Source: Plasmopara viticola | Taxonomy: Eukaryota; Oomycota; Peronosporomycetes; Peronosporales; Peronosporaceae | Assembly: GCA_001695595.3 (NCBI GenBank) | Contig: MBPM02000021.1 | Location: 248,001 to 312,000, forward strand | DNA: 64,000 nucleotides | Direction: 5' to 3' | Part shown: piece after piece, positions 11,415 through 24,500 of the stretch | Numbering within the stretch: the first letter of the stretch is position 1 | How the letters are laid out: each line of letters opens with the position of its first letter | Program-made: the position numbers and the translations under genes | The notes under the pieces: model-generated | Databases searched by the model: none | Told to the model about the DNA's origin: nothing | The model's input: the letters and a program-made list of their open reading frames with translations, nothing else

Positions 11415-14400
11415 ACTTGCTGTATTCCTCAGCTCTCGTTGTGTGTTCTACCAGACCTTAAGAAACTCATGAAAAACGAATCGAAAATGATCTAATTTTG
11501 TTTTACAGCCTACGGTTTTTGTATAGATAGATAAAGTGGTCTAATGAACCTTCCAAAGCTCTTAGGTCTTTGAATACAGTGCTTCAGTTTTTCAGTGGTG
11601 TTATGCAGGCACCTGAGTCCTTACAATTTGCAGTCTCGTTTCGGTGAGTCGGACAAGCTTCAGCTGTTTCATCGCTGAAAACCACAAGTATTCTCGCAGT
11701 TTGTCGAGCTTCTTGTTACGGCTTGTTAGAAATTCAGTGGTATTGATGAACGGGTTTGTAACTTCACCATTCTTTCGTTTTACCACACAGCAAAGCCGAA
11801 CAAAACAGCTCAAACGTATTAAATGCAGATCAAGCAAAGCCAAGTGAGCAACTTGTCTGGGGGTTATTTTCCGTGTTTTCAGTAGCGCGGCAGAATTTAC
11901 TTAAAGACAAAAGCACGAAGCCACAGACCAACTGAAAGAGTTCCAGATGTTTGTACCACACTAGCGTGCCACCAAATAACCAATCACTGAACGTTAAGTT
12001 CGTGCCGTAATACAACCCTTCGTAATCTAGTACTTCCCACTATGTGACTCGTACCAATAATCACAGGATGACTCGCATTTCACTATGTGACCTCGAGCAC
12101 CCTTGCTTTAAACTCTTGAACTTGACACGACAAGTGCAACTATGTAACACAGGCGCGGAGGAAGCTTATTGAAAGTCGGTCGTTAGGTGAAGCTTTGGGA
12201 CGAGCGGGGTGATTTCGGTGAAAGAAAAGAAGTGTTAGACGTTCAAAAGGAAATTTAAAAAGTGATGTTAGATGGGGAGCTCTTACGACTTCTTTTCCTG
12301 CTACGGCCTTCCTGGTGGCTCTCAGCCACTTTCTGCTGTTATCCTAAAGACTATCACTCTACTTTACTCCTTCAACTTTGTCACACTTTCTAGATTGTTT
12401 TCAGCCGACAAGGTCTCGTACCTTTCAAAATGATGGGACCTCTGAAACTTTCTTAGGGTCGAATATGTATAATGAACTCTACTTATGGTTTGTACTAAAG
12501 CATAGGGATTTTGGAAATACTCAAATATGTTGCGTGAGAACCATAATCAGCAACCCTGCCAGCGACGACGATTTCGCCACAACGTGAAGTTTACTACTGA
12601 AAATTGGTTGTTACGCGATTGTGAAAGGAAGGACGGAAGCAATGCGATATCCAGAACCATCGAGCATCTATCTTTCTCGCGAGCATTGAAACTATATTTT
12701 GATTGCAAACCCTTCCACAGGGAGGGGATCATGTTATCGATGTTTTTATCGTTGACGGAAGAATAAATAAGTGCTTACTTTGCCCCCAGATTATGAGACT
12801 ATTAAAAAATTCGAAGAAGATCTGGAGTGGCTCAATTGAACTTTGCAGTCAACGATAAATTGTCATAGGAATTACTGCGTGTCTACCGTTATATCTGAAA
12901 TACTCATCTAATGCACAGCCGGTATAAGGTGCTAAGTATTGTAAAGGTGCTGATATTGAAGCGATTTCACACATTGGCTGTGGCTTGATGAGCTCGATAC
13001 GTATACATTACTCATGACCATGATACTCCTTTTGGCTGCCCGTTTGCTGCCATGAGTGGCACGCAAGCGGGCATTGAGACTACCTACTTGTATGGGTCAT
13101 TGACGTGATAGTATCATTGGACACATCTTTGGAGTGTACATTAACCATATTATGTACGTGTCAAATTATAGGTTGCAACAAGCTGACCAAATCTGATGTA
13201 TCATATAGGTCAAGTTGCGGTCTTACGACCCACTAATTATCTATGTTTTTTTTCGGAAAAGTGCTGCCAAAATTGCCATTCGTAAAACTTATCTTGATGA
13301 CATCATCAATCTGGGAGACTTGAACCTGTAAAGGAGCATTAAGACCGAATCATAGGTAAAAGCCTTGGTAAGCTGTCGTCCTATCTTGGATTTTAGGCTT
13401 CCTAGATCCCATTCGTCGTCATGCTGCGAAAGGAAAGCTTCATTTTAAGGCTGTACGAGCAACTTTATGCAAGTTTCAAAAGCTATTAAGACTTCTGTTG
13501 CAGTGAGAAGCCGAAAGCCGGCGAAGACGCGGCAGAAAAAAGTCCTTGTCGAGAAGTATTTTTGCACATCAAAATCGAAACCCACCAAAACGCATTGTTT
13601 TGGCATTTACTAAAGTACTAGATATCCACAGCTTACGCTTTGTTGCATCGCAGATTGAACTCTTTTGTTGAGAATTGCTTTAATCGATTTCGAAGACGGA
13701 CATGTTGTGCAGGCGACAATTAATTTTTAGATCTATTTGAAAGCTGATTTCACTCGAGCTAACTTTCTATGTCGTCAGCTGCCGCAATATATAGAGATCA
13801 AACAAGACAAGTAAAAATGCAACTTTAGCAAGCGATTTCAAATTCGTCTTTCATTCCAAGGTCGCTGCGAGAGCGTTCGGCTTGCTTGTAAATGACTTAG
13901 TGTAGTGACCAAGCTAGTTTTCTTTTGTACACATGTACAAGCGCAGAAAAAGTGCGATCATTTTATGATCTATTGAGCAAAGTATATTAGTTGCTAGTAA
14001 TCTGCATTCACAAAATCAACGTTAAGCAGTTAAGTGCGTCAAGACAATTACTCGAATGCTCTGACAAAGTCTCCTGAAAGCACGCAGCATTAAAGCTTCG
14101 ATCGCGGCATCGAGTTCACCAAGCTATGGCAACGATAGAGTTGCTTTCTTGCTAGCTGTGTGCTTGCATATTCCGGAAAGGTTTTTTGCACTGAGGATAC
14201 TAAGCGAAGGTAAAATCGCTGCACCGAATTTATGCTCTTCGTTAAGATTTTATTCAGTGCAATTGTCAACGATGTGCAGGAGACAGTTTCTTACGTATGC
14301 CCACTTCATGGTTGTTATGTGCCTTCACTCGAAGCTTGGAATATGTTCACACTTTACAGAACGAAGTGAAATTTTTAAGTTGCTGATCAGCATTGCTCAC

Positions 14401-16763
14401 AACAAAACTTAAAGCTAAAGCCCGAGGAAGGATTAAAACAGATTCTTCAGCAAAAGTAATAAAAAGATTAGTAACTCGGTCGAAATTTTTCTTTTAACAA
14501 TTACTTTGAACCAAAAAATAATAGTTGTTCCAATTTCTTTTTTGCATCTAACTTCTTGATTTAATTGTTGTTTAGTTGTTGTATCTAAGACTGTGCGCGT
14601 AGACAACGTCACTAGTACACCTCAAAGTCGCTTACACACTTTTGTGTCTCCTTCAGCTCAAATTTAAAAATGTCCGCGCGCACCACAAAGACAGAATCTG
14701 GTGATCTGGATAATCTAAGCAAACGATAGCAAGATATGTTTGTATATCCGATCGTTTTAAGTCTGCTATGCATGGGCACGCAAAGTCGCATTAGCTCCTA
14801 CGCTCCCGGGTCACGACTTCACCGCCACATACCTTGTGATACGATAGAAATTGTGTATTATGTGTTACATTTGAGGCGAATCTATAAGTTAGACTTCTGC
14901 ACAATCTTCAAGACTTTAAATTTGCGCAAGCAAAGGCAGACTAACACCTTTTAGCTCGGAGTTTAGCACCTTTTTATATGCCTTACAGCGTTTTGAGACC
15001 CCTTGGAAATGTAAGATGCTATACATGTATTACCTTAAATGGCTGTCATCATCTCCTTAAGCATGTCAGATCTATGATGTCGAATTCGATCACTATATAG
15101 ACTAGCAAGGCCATCTTTTATGTTTATCTTGTCTTTCGCGACTTTTTTGCGTAAAACGATGCATCTGTCGTTGACTCGATGTGTAAAAAACAGTTAGCGA
15201 GGCTAAAGTGTTAATATGCGCTCACCTTTTTCCTTGTGTAAACTTAAAGCTTATTTCTGCAAATGTCCTAACTTTTAGTATTTTATTGATTTGTTTAAAA
15301 GAATTTTCACGTTATTTGGTGTATTGCACGAATGTTTTTACTAGCACTAGAGCTATCGCCTTTGACAATTAAGCCATCGGCTGAAGGAATTGTTGTGTCA
15401 AGAAAATCGAAGGAATATTTTTGCGTGTGTCGTTAAGTTGTCGATTGACGATAGATAGCGCTCACTCCATCATGTTCCTTAGTACTCACGCGTCTCAAAA
15501 CCTGATTTATTTAGAAGATCGATCATGAAGGCTATGTCTTAGTTTTTCGATTTCTACACCCACAAAGTTCTCTCGCAAAATTTTCAACTGCTCCAGAAAA
15601 ATACAATAGACCTAGGTCTTGACAGTCTTTAGCCCGATGACAAGGCATACCGCACTTGCGGCGTTTGTCCTTTGGCTGTGCACTTTAAGAGTGCGAAGAC
15701 CATTAAATCATTCAATCATGCACCTACAAGATTTCCGGCACATTGGTGTTTGCCATTCTCTCTCGACTTGAAGGATTGTTCGCAACGACTTGTGCCACTA
15801 TAGTTAGCTTCGAGAACAGAAGGCTTGTTAAGCGCTTTCTATGGCATGCGTCACTCGCCGTGATTGCGTTCACGTACCAAACTCTTCTTCTGGTTATGTA
15901 GCAGCACAACTACAAGTCAATCACCGATACTGCATTGTCAGCATTTATTTGGATAGACCGAATTCTGTCAGCGTCCCAAAAAATTTGTCTGCCATACTTA
16001 ACACTTTTTTTGATAGATTTATTGGAAAAAAAACTCTGCGTTAAAAACGCCAGCAAGAGATATTGGCACGCTTTTAGTGGACATGAGCAGTAGAAGTTAA
16101 CAAGTCTAGTTTTTGAATTACAAAATTATAACAAATTAGCAATTGTAGCAAGAGAGGCAGTCTTTTTAGGTGTGTATGTTTCTTGCCGACCGCCTCCCCA
16201 GCAATACGAATGCCTTTCTTCTTTTATGACGTTGGGATGCAAAGATTTTTTAGTCCATCACTTTACACAGGTAAACCAAGCAGAAAGGGACAAAGCCTAG
16301 TGGTTTTATATTCGATTACGTACGGTTGAAGTCCTTGTCAGCTCTCGCTGAAATTGGTATTGCAATCAATTGGTTCGATCAGTAGAAGGGAGTAAGCTGG
16401 CTGACATTTGGCTTATCGAACAGCAACTGACCTTCTAATCGCAGCGATCGAATAAGACAAACGGTAACACGCAGTGCAAAGTTCTAGACGCTCCAAGAAC
16501 AATGGGTTCGCTTAGGAGCTGCATAGTTGCCATTCTTTAATAAGTGTGTTATAAGCAAAACGCGTCTCGCGTAGCCAGCCACTATCGCTGACCGAGTAGG
16601 ATTTAGTTGGCTTGTTAGACGCGACAGCTTTCATTTAATTCTGTCACTTATGCCAGCGCTTCGAGATACTAAATGCTGTTTGATTGATATGAAGGTATCT
16701 TGCTTCTATGCCGGCGTCGTGGTTATTCTTTTTTGTAAGGTTTTGTATTTTTGTGCTGAAAAA
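11415..16763. other. Long stretch with no recognisable gene
   Basis: Open frames here are short (below 95 codons), on both strands, and none shows a domain, signal peptide or family motif I recognise. Composition is AT-rich and resembles old decayed repeat sequence. I see no tRNA, rRNA or clear terminal repeat. It separates the Ty3 relic from the second arm of the inverted repeat. Confidence 0.5.
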
Positions 16764-18605
16764 GAGAGATTCGACAAAGCAAGAGGAGCCACTCCTTTTT
16801 AGCATCAGAGCTATGACAAATATTCTTTGACCTTTTCACAATGCGCTCCAGTCGTCCAATGTGACGGTCTTGCACAGATAAGTTAGGTAGAAATTTTTTT
16901 TATTTTTTGGCGAAGTGGGTGTATAGTCTAGAATGGTTCGTTTATCAAACAGTCCCTCGGGCAAGGAGGCCTCTTGAACATCTATCAACTCCACTGCAGC
17001 TATACGTTCGAATTCGGGTGACAAAAAGAAGCACAAGTGTCAGCGAATACTCACCTGGCTCTTTGCTCGCCAAGGCTGATAACAAGTCCATGGCAAATTT
17101 TGGTTTGATTTTGGATGCAACCGTCGTTGATGTCACTAGCGCTTGGAAGCGGGAAGAGGAAGAAAAAGTGGAGACAACACTTCACAGTACACTCCCAGGG
17201 TGGACACAATGACCAAAAAAATCCTTCATGCAGTTGGTTTTGAGCTTTACGGCTCGTCAAATATACCGACGCAAGTCGCCGTCGTGTGAGTAGTAAAATC
17301 AATCGAGTTTGACGAGGACCTTCCGGATCTGTTATTTCTACCGACGCAGGCCATGGCGCCAGATAGTACGCTCATCTACTTTGCGTGACATCAAAGCACC
17401 TGAAACTTTTTTTCTGTAGCTTCATAAAAGGCGGATTTTAGTGCAATCTCAAAAAGCCATGCGCGTGCTGTAGCAATTCATCGAATTATGCTTACTGGTG
17501 CCTCAAGAACTTGAAAACAAGGTGCAAATCTGGATATAATAGTGGGCAAACTTTAAGCTGCTACCATTATGACTTAAATAGAGAGGATTGATTGAGCCTC
17601 CAGAATATTCTGACCCAAATGCCTACCACATCGAACGAAGCCCTTTCCATCGTGAGATTAAATCACGATCTGCTCACCTGATAATTTAAAATCAGAGCTT
17701 CCTTGGCTTTGACGTAATGTCATGCTAAGCTGTGCACCAAGAGCCTAAATTTCGAGCATAGGTATGAAGTTACACCTACCATACTTCAACGTGCGACTAA
17801 AAGAGTGGAGTTACCTCCGAAGCGTTTGTTTCTCCTCGTTTCAGTTTGCAGCCAGCCAAATTGTTCTCACGAGGCATGCAAAGCAGGATAGATTTACCGC
17901 TTAGCAGGAAGATCAAGGTATCCGTAGAAGCGCCTTTGCGTCACTACGTCCTCCACAAAAGATGACCATAGTTTATTGCACTTTTTTATGAGGAGCAGCA
18001 GCTGTCGTTGAAATTTTGCCTGACGGTCAGGCCACGGCTTCTTCGGACCTTTAAGCCCGCTGAAAAGGATGCGAAAGCATTTGGCTATATAAAGTGAGAG
18101 CTTTAATGTCAAAAAGATTACCGCAATTTCAAGCACGAAGGTGTTGAACCATGTCTGAAAGTCGTACATCTTCAAAATTAGCTTGAAGCTCGGCCGGTCG
18201 CAGCCTTGATGCCTTTTCGGCCCCATTGGTATGACGGTCAATGTAATGGTGGCTATAGGCGTTAATAGCCTCCATATATCCACCCATATTCGCCTTGTTA
18301 TCATAATTTAAGCCCGGGGACGATACTTTGAATAGATTTTAGGATCTCTTAAGATTCGTGAGAGACTCGCAAAATTGTTTTAAAATTGTCAAAGATGTCG
18401 ACATCATATTGTGGTACATGCTTACCCAGGAATGTAAAATATCTGATCAAATAATAACTATATGGTGAGATTTATGGTGTTCATCACATCTTAAAATATA
18501 ATCAGGACATTCCTTAACATCTTTGTCTAACGTGTTATTTTCTTGCCTTGCTGATCAAAATTTGTTTTAACAAAAATATTGGGCATTAGCTAGAGAACTT
18601 AACAT
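16764..18605 (-). repeat. Right arm of the large inverted repeat
   Basis: The reverse complement of this interval aligns with 1-1911 (see that entry). The two arms face each other across about 14.9 kb that includes START-FYVE copy 1 and the Ty3 relic. The left boundary is near the rc of tttgtcgaat at 16770, and the right boundary near 18600, where similarity reaches the window-start sequence. The small differences spread along the arms argue for an old duplication rather than a recent palindrome or assembly fold-back. Confidence 0.8.
17894..18304 (-). pseudogene. Second copy of the unknown remnant at 247-729
   Basis: This minus-strand open frame of 136 codons ends with KKPWPDRQAKFQRQ and YGYLDLPAKR and a stop, which corresponds to the end of the plus-strand remnant in the left inverted-repeat arm. 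Its upstream half is in the wrong frame compared with the left arm: there the segment GGYMEAINA is in frame, here it is readable only after a shift. So each arm has at least one frameshift relative to a common ancestor. The family is unknown. The shared C-terminal segment ending in AKR-stop is the best evidence that this once was a gene. Confidence 0.4.
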
Positions 18606-18811
18606 AAACGGTTGTTTGAACTTATCTCAGCTATTCCCTGCTCATTTAATAAAGCAGTACACGTAGGTCTCTAATTTTATCTATTAAGTGGATAAAGCTT
18701 TTTGATATGAGAGCGGTATTTTTGAGTGTAAACTAAATCACTGACCAATTGGCGTCTTGTGTAAAACCGGAAGATCGGTAAGCGGCTTCCTGACAATTCG
18801 AGAGAAGTAGT

Positions 18812-19267
18812 TTGAATGCAGTAAGTACTTGTCCACACCATCGTGCTCACAAGACCACGTTAAATAGCTACCATGTTTTTGAACAGCCTTGCTTTTTCTC
18901 CAGAGTGTTTACGCCTGAAATAGGTGTCCGATGGATAATCGACTCGGGATGCACGCGAACAACACTACGCTTGCATTGCCATCGAATTCGGCCAGACAAA
19001 GGCAAGGTTGAGGCTTTCAGAAGCCTCGTTGACACCGGTTCTAGCAAACTGAGCCGACGTGTGAGCCGCGAATTCAGCCCTTTGACAAGATTTATAGAAC
19101 TCCATAGAGTTGGCCCTTTACTTGTATACCATCTACTGGTAGCACCAAGAAAGGACATTTTCCGCGGCATGAAAAGCTCATCGCACTTCAGATTGTTGTC
19201 GCTTGGAGTAATAACTCGTGCCAAGTTGCCGTATCTACTAGTAATGAAGTATAGCATTAAGCACTGA
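18812..19267 (+). pseudogene. Possible copia-type protease remnant
   Basis: A 151-codon open frame includes WIIDSGCTRTT near residues 41-51, which resembles the W-(I/L/V)-(L/V/I)-DSG-(A/C)-(S/T) active-site segment of Ty1/copia aspartic proteases. The flanks do not extend into readable gag or integrase, and the following open frame (19408-19719) is not recognisable. The single motif is suggestive only; it may be a chance match. If real it is an isolated relic unrelated in position to the copia pol pieces in the tandem units. Confidence 0.3.
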
Positions 19268-19719
19268 TAGTGGTGCACGTGTGATCACTTTTAATTAAAA
19301 TGCGACTTTGGCATCTTTGATTACAATGAAAAAGTACAATATGGGCTTTTGGCTAAAATATGTGATGTAAGCCTGACAAATTTCTATTTCACTAGAGCTT
19401 TCCACCGTTGCTGATACTAGTCAACTCAAAGACTAGCCCTACACGAAAGTGTGTCGGGAACCACGTTGAGCTTGACAGACATGTACCTAACGCGGGAGTT
19501 AAATTCACAAAGAACTTTGATTATCTTACCACTCTTTGGGACAAGAGGGACATTCTTGTTGTTGTCCAAAAAATGCACTATCCGTCTTTACCACAAAGGG
19601 CTAAGAGCAAAGTGAATACTCAAAACTTCACTTGTGCGTACTTCGGCAAGGAAATTTTTGTCGTAATTTGTGTTCTTACGTTCAACAGCCCAAAGCTGCC
19701 CATACTGGATCGCTTATGA

Positions 19720-21597
19720 TTGTCCTCATCAATTTGTAATATGCGTAGCCTAGTCAGAAGCGTTGTAAGCGACTATGTCTCTTATAGCAAAATCAAAGCG
19801 AGTCCTTGCCGAAGGTATTTTTTGGTACTAGTAAAACTGTCGTGGTCCTGGAAATGCCAGCAACATATCCAACAGAGGCTTGTCAGGCCCGCATAAATAG
19901 CACTGTACTTGTACATATAGCTTCCTAAGCATTTATACTTTCTCCGATACATTCGGGCCCGTAGCGTAGGCCATATTAAAATATCCTTTACTTGCTCAGG
20001 GTGTGCACGGATCTCATGACAAAATAGCCGTCATCTTTAATCTCCTCTGATGCTAGCATAACATTTTTGACACAAAGACTTGCTTTTGGTGGTCTAAACA
20101 GGCTCCTGAAGCCAGTCAATTTCCTTTAAAATAGCTATGGTCAAAACACAAGTCAAAATATGTCTGGTCAAAGCAAGTTTCCTTCCGGATGCTTAAGTAC
20201 CACTAGTACGTCCAATAGCCTTTGTGATACAACTAGCAATTTCATAGCATGACGCCTGACGAAGTATCACGTATGAGGCGCAAATGCAATTCTCTCATTT
20301 GCACTTGTCAGGAGCCATCTACTAAACGCATTGTACTATACAACGTGCATTCAGACATGATGTTACGTAGCACGACTTTTGTAGTATTGGCGTTTGAGCA
20401 TGGCTTTTACTTTTGATGAGCATAAGGTGGTCGCCACTTTTTATACAGTGGTCTAGCACAGAAAGTCAGTGACAAGAGCTAGATTTTGACTCACTCACCA
20501 TGCAACTCTTTGCCGCTACGGCGAAAAAGTCGTGGATTATCTAGCATTGCTCTTGTGCGGTTGCCATTGCTTACTGATGCATCACTTCTTCTCTGAAACG
20601 AGCTCAACCTTGTGTCTTACTTTTTTATTTGAAGGAATTTGAATCGTTGGTCTTTGGTAATGTTAAAACCAAATTCGTGGCACTCTTTCAAATCCCATTA
20701 TCCGAGCGTAACGTACAATGCCTATGGTGCTGGCTCAATATGTTGATAATACTAAGAGAAGCTCAGCAGCTTTAGTCACACCGCCTCCACAATATGTTCA
20801 GCTTCTAGCTCGTTAAAGGCTCGTCAATTTTGATTTCTTTGAGGCTCAGTACTTTTTCTTCTCTGGCAGCATCTACCTGCTGCAACGTGATGACCTGTTA
20901 GACCCTCGTGTTTCTTTAAATTCAATTTTGTCATGCACGGTTCGTTCACTATTTTGTATTGCAACTCTATTCTCTTCTTAGGAGCTACGCTATCCGGCAT
21001 TGATAGTATTCGCTATCTCCCTTGTCTTGTGGACCTATGCTGTAATACTTTGTCACCTGAAGCTGATGTTTTGTTACTCACCAGTGACACTGCACTCCCC
21101 ACGACTTTTTTGCAGGCATGTGTTATTCGATTGTGGAGCTGTGTTGCTCTCAATTGGCAGTGGTTTGTTAACAAAATTTACGCCGTCTTTAGCAGCTTCG
21201 ACAGCTGGTGGTCCAGCGAAAGTTGATGAACTGCCCAAGCAAAGACGTCATTATGTCTACTATTCATTATATTTGATACGTCTTATCACAAATTGGGCGT
21301 GAGATTACCCAGGCTTTTTGATTAAATGACCCGTATGGGGTACAGGGGTACATGAGAGCTGACATCGATGCTCTTTCCTCTCCAATTGGTCCCAAGCTCT
21401 AGCTCTTCTTACTACAATGAAGTCATTCTTGTCCATGTCATAAACATCTAATGACTCCTTGCCTTCGAAATTCTCAAACTTGTACAGCCAAGTTCCTTGA
21501 CATGTCCAGGACTGTTCCATAAAACAGTCTTGTTTTTGTTCTTCACAAGGTATCAGCTTGAAATATTTTCACAGCGACGTCGCACACTAGCGCATAG
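19720..21597. other. Stretch without a supported gene
   Basis: Only short open frames on both strands. One, near 21000-21302, contains LFDCGA, which could be a Ty3 protease fragment (the family motif is LFDCGA followed by hydrophobic residues), but nothing around it supports this. No RNA genes were recognised. Confidence 0.4.
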
Positions 21598-24500
21598 AAG
21601 TAGTACTACATTCTCATTCAAAAAGTGTCATAGACTCGGGTCAAGCTTAAACGGTGTGCACTAACTACATTGTTCTTATGAGAACTTACTCCTTCATCAA
21701 AAGAACGCTCAGCCCACGCAATCAAGCCTTGAGCGCCCTCGAGCTTAACGGAGGCCCTATTCATCGGGATCCATCGGGATCCATCAGGATATGCACGTTG
21801 CTTGCCGCAGTCAATGGAAGCGGGTATTGCTTTGCTTGGTAGCGCCTATGACCATTGAGACTGGTCAAGAATCGACGAAAATGTCATTTTTCGGATGTCT
21901 CCACAACAAAGGACTGCCCAATATTGTAATTTGATTGCAGCAAGCCTGATTGTGGTAGTGGTTTGAGGGAGGGCGATCTATAGCGATTCTTCGATCGTTT
22001 CCAACGGTTATTAGAAATACGAGGAATATTTGTTAGAACATTCATAAATACTATCACATTGACTCATTTGGGAATGGCGCCCGTGTATTAGACTTTCTGG
22101 CTGAAAAAAGCTTTGGTAGTGAGTGCAGCTTAGCACACGTGATCGTCGTTAATCATGCATAATTAGAATCCTTGCTTTTTGCTTTTAAAATTTGAGTTCT
22201 TTGGTTACACCGAATTTGACGTGCCTGCGCTGCGATTACCTGAGTCTGTCTTTAAAGCACAAAGTCTGCTCGTAGATCTCGAGCGCCATAGCACGCTTCA
22301 GATAAGGAAGTATACATACGCAGCAGCCTTTTTAAGCCCATAACTTTTAGCAGCAGTATATTGGGAAGCGCAAACTAAGCGTTCGACATATGCGGAAAGA
22401 TAAAACGTAGTATCTTAGAGGTTCAAATCGACAATTTATCCTCGTAGGCGTAAGATTGATTCGAGTACTACCAGGTTTGACAGAGCCTAGGAGCACTTTG
22501 TACAGAGGATGCGTGCACATGGACATGCGATCTTCTGGTGAGCGACTGTTTACCGTTTTCGGTCTGGAAAGCTTGAAGTGTGCAACTTCGATATAATTAA
22601 TAAGGAATCGGTTTTACCTCTTGATCCCAACAAGCAGCCAATCTTGCTTTCGTAATTATAACAGGGCCTTGATCTTTTTGTAGACTTTAAGAAGAGTTAC
22701 CTCCCCAAAACTTGTTTGAATTAACATGAGAGCGGAATCCTTTTGCATTGCAACTATAGTCGCATCATTTCAAGATATTTCGATGAATTGAGCAAAATTT
22801 CAGACGCAAATGGCACTTCCAGAACAGATCTCATTGTGCACTTATAAAAAATAATACGACACCAACTATTGAGGACTGCGCTGTGATTGCTTGTATGACT
22901 GCTTGTTCCGCGCTCAAGTTCGACTTGATGATCCTTAAAAAAATGCGGATGGGTTGATATATGAAAAAAAAGTAAAATTAAGCAGACACATTAGGAATGA
23001 GCAGTAAAATACTTTTTCGAAATGAAGTAAATTGAGTCATAGTGTTTTTCTTTGTCTACCGTCAATTGGGATATGATTTGCCATTTTGGATCAGCACATT
23101 TATATCGTAAGGCTCAAACGCCTCGATGCATTGTAGCCGCGTTGCGGGTGGATGGGCCAAATAAGCATCACATCTTCAGATCTGTAGAGATACAATATAA
23201 CGAAACTGGACTTCAAATAATAAGGTAAAGACGGGTCACAAGTGCGTGATCGAATCCTATCAAAGATACCTTTGCAACGACAGCTCCAAGATGTTGCGGC
23301 TTATGATATTTAGCCTTGTAGAATGATTTCATGCTAGATTAATTCTTACCTTGCATATAGTGGATTATGGGCCCTCTTTTTAGACCTCTGTTGACCCTTT
23401 TGCACTTTATCTCTCGAAAACGAACGTGCGGGCTAGATGATGAGGTCGGCCTAAGTTCGACCAGAATTTCAGTCATGACTGATGGGCAAAGCAAAAAGCA
23501 GCTGCACCGAAACTCGGCTAGCCCCTTTATCGTGGGACAACTTGACCAAAAATAGAGCTCATCAAAACTGTAGAGTTATATCAACACCGCTGCCATATGA
23601 TCAAGACTTTTACAGTAACATTACTTTTTGGCTTAAGTCTTAATTAGTGTTACGGTAGTTCTCACCGAGCACTTAATAGCCATTAGTTACGATTGGTTAC
23701 GGTACCGTATCCTTATGACATTGACGTTGAGCCAAACGAAGTAAATGAAGTCGACGTAGACTCGAGGGTTTTCAAAGCCATTTCTTGGCTCGATTTCTCT
23801 TTTGCTAGTTGCAAGCAGCGCAGACAAAAGTACAGCGCACATTGTTGGAACGACCCCGAGTCGGATACGTGCATAGTCATCTTTTTTTTCACAATGCATT
23901 TCGAGCAAATCATTTTGCGGCAAATTTGACAAGGTATTCCTGATTTAAAAAGCGGCAGAGCGAATTTGCTACAACTCATGGCACAAGTGTCACATTGCTG
24001 ATTACTGGACTGGGTCGTGGTCTCGGCCGGTGGTTTGCACGCATGTTTCATTAGCCATCGAAGCTTCTTGATGTACGCATAGTCGACAACACCAGTACAG
24101 CAAATCGCAGCATCCGCTGCAATCGCGACGGAGAGACGTCCTGGCATCTCACCGCACGAGTCAAAGAATCCACGACAGAAAATATCGACTTTTTTAGGTC
24201 CACCTTGACGAAAGATGTAGCAGAAACTCATGACTCCGCGCACAATTCCCAAATGCGAAAGTTCTGGAATTTCCGGTAAAGTAATGGAGTGCATCAAGAT
24301 GTAACCCACTCTTTCCCCTTTCGAATCACGCGTGAAGCCCATAGACTCCAAGATGAGAAAGTCACGCTGGTGGACAATTCCCGTCAGCACGACTGGATGC
24401 TCTTTGGCAAACCACTTGACTCCAAGGTAACGACATGGATTCATACGAGTCGGTACTCGGATGGATGCGATCATCCGAGCATCATCAAGTCGGTCATTGA

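Noticed and set aside
6560..12100. LTRs flanking the Ty3 relic
   Set aside because: Comparison of about 250 bases left of 6818 with the sequence right of 11414 showed no convincing direct repeat.
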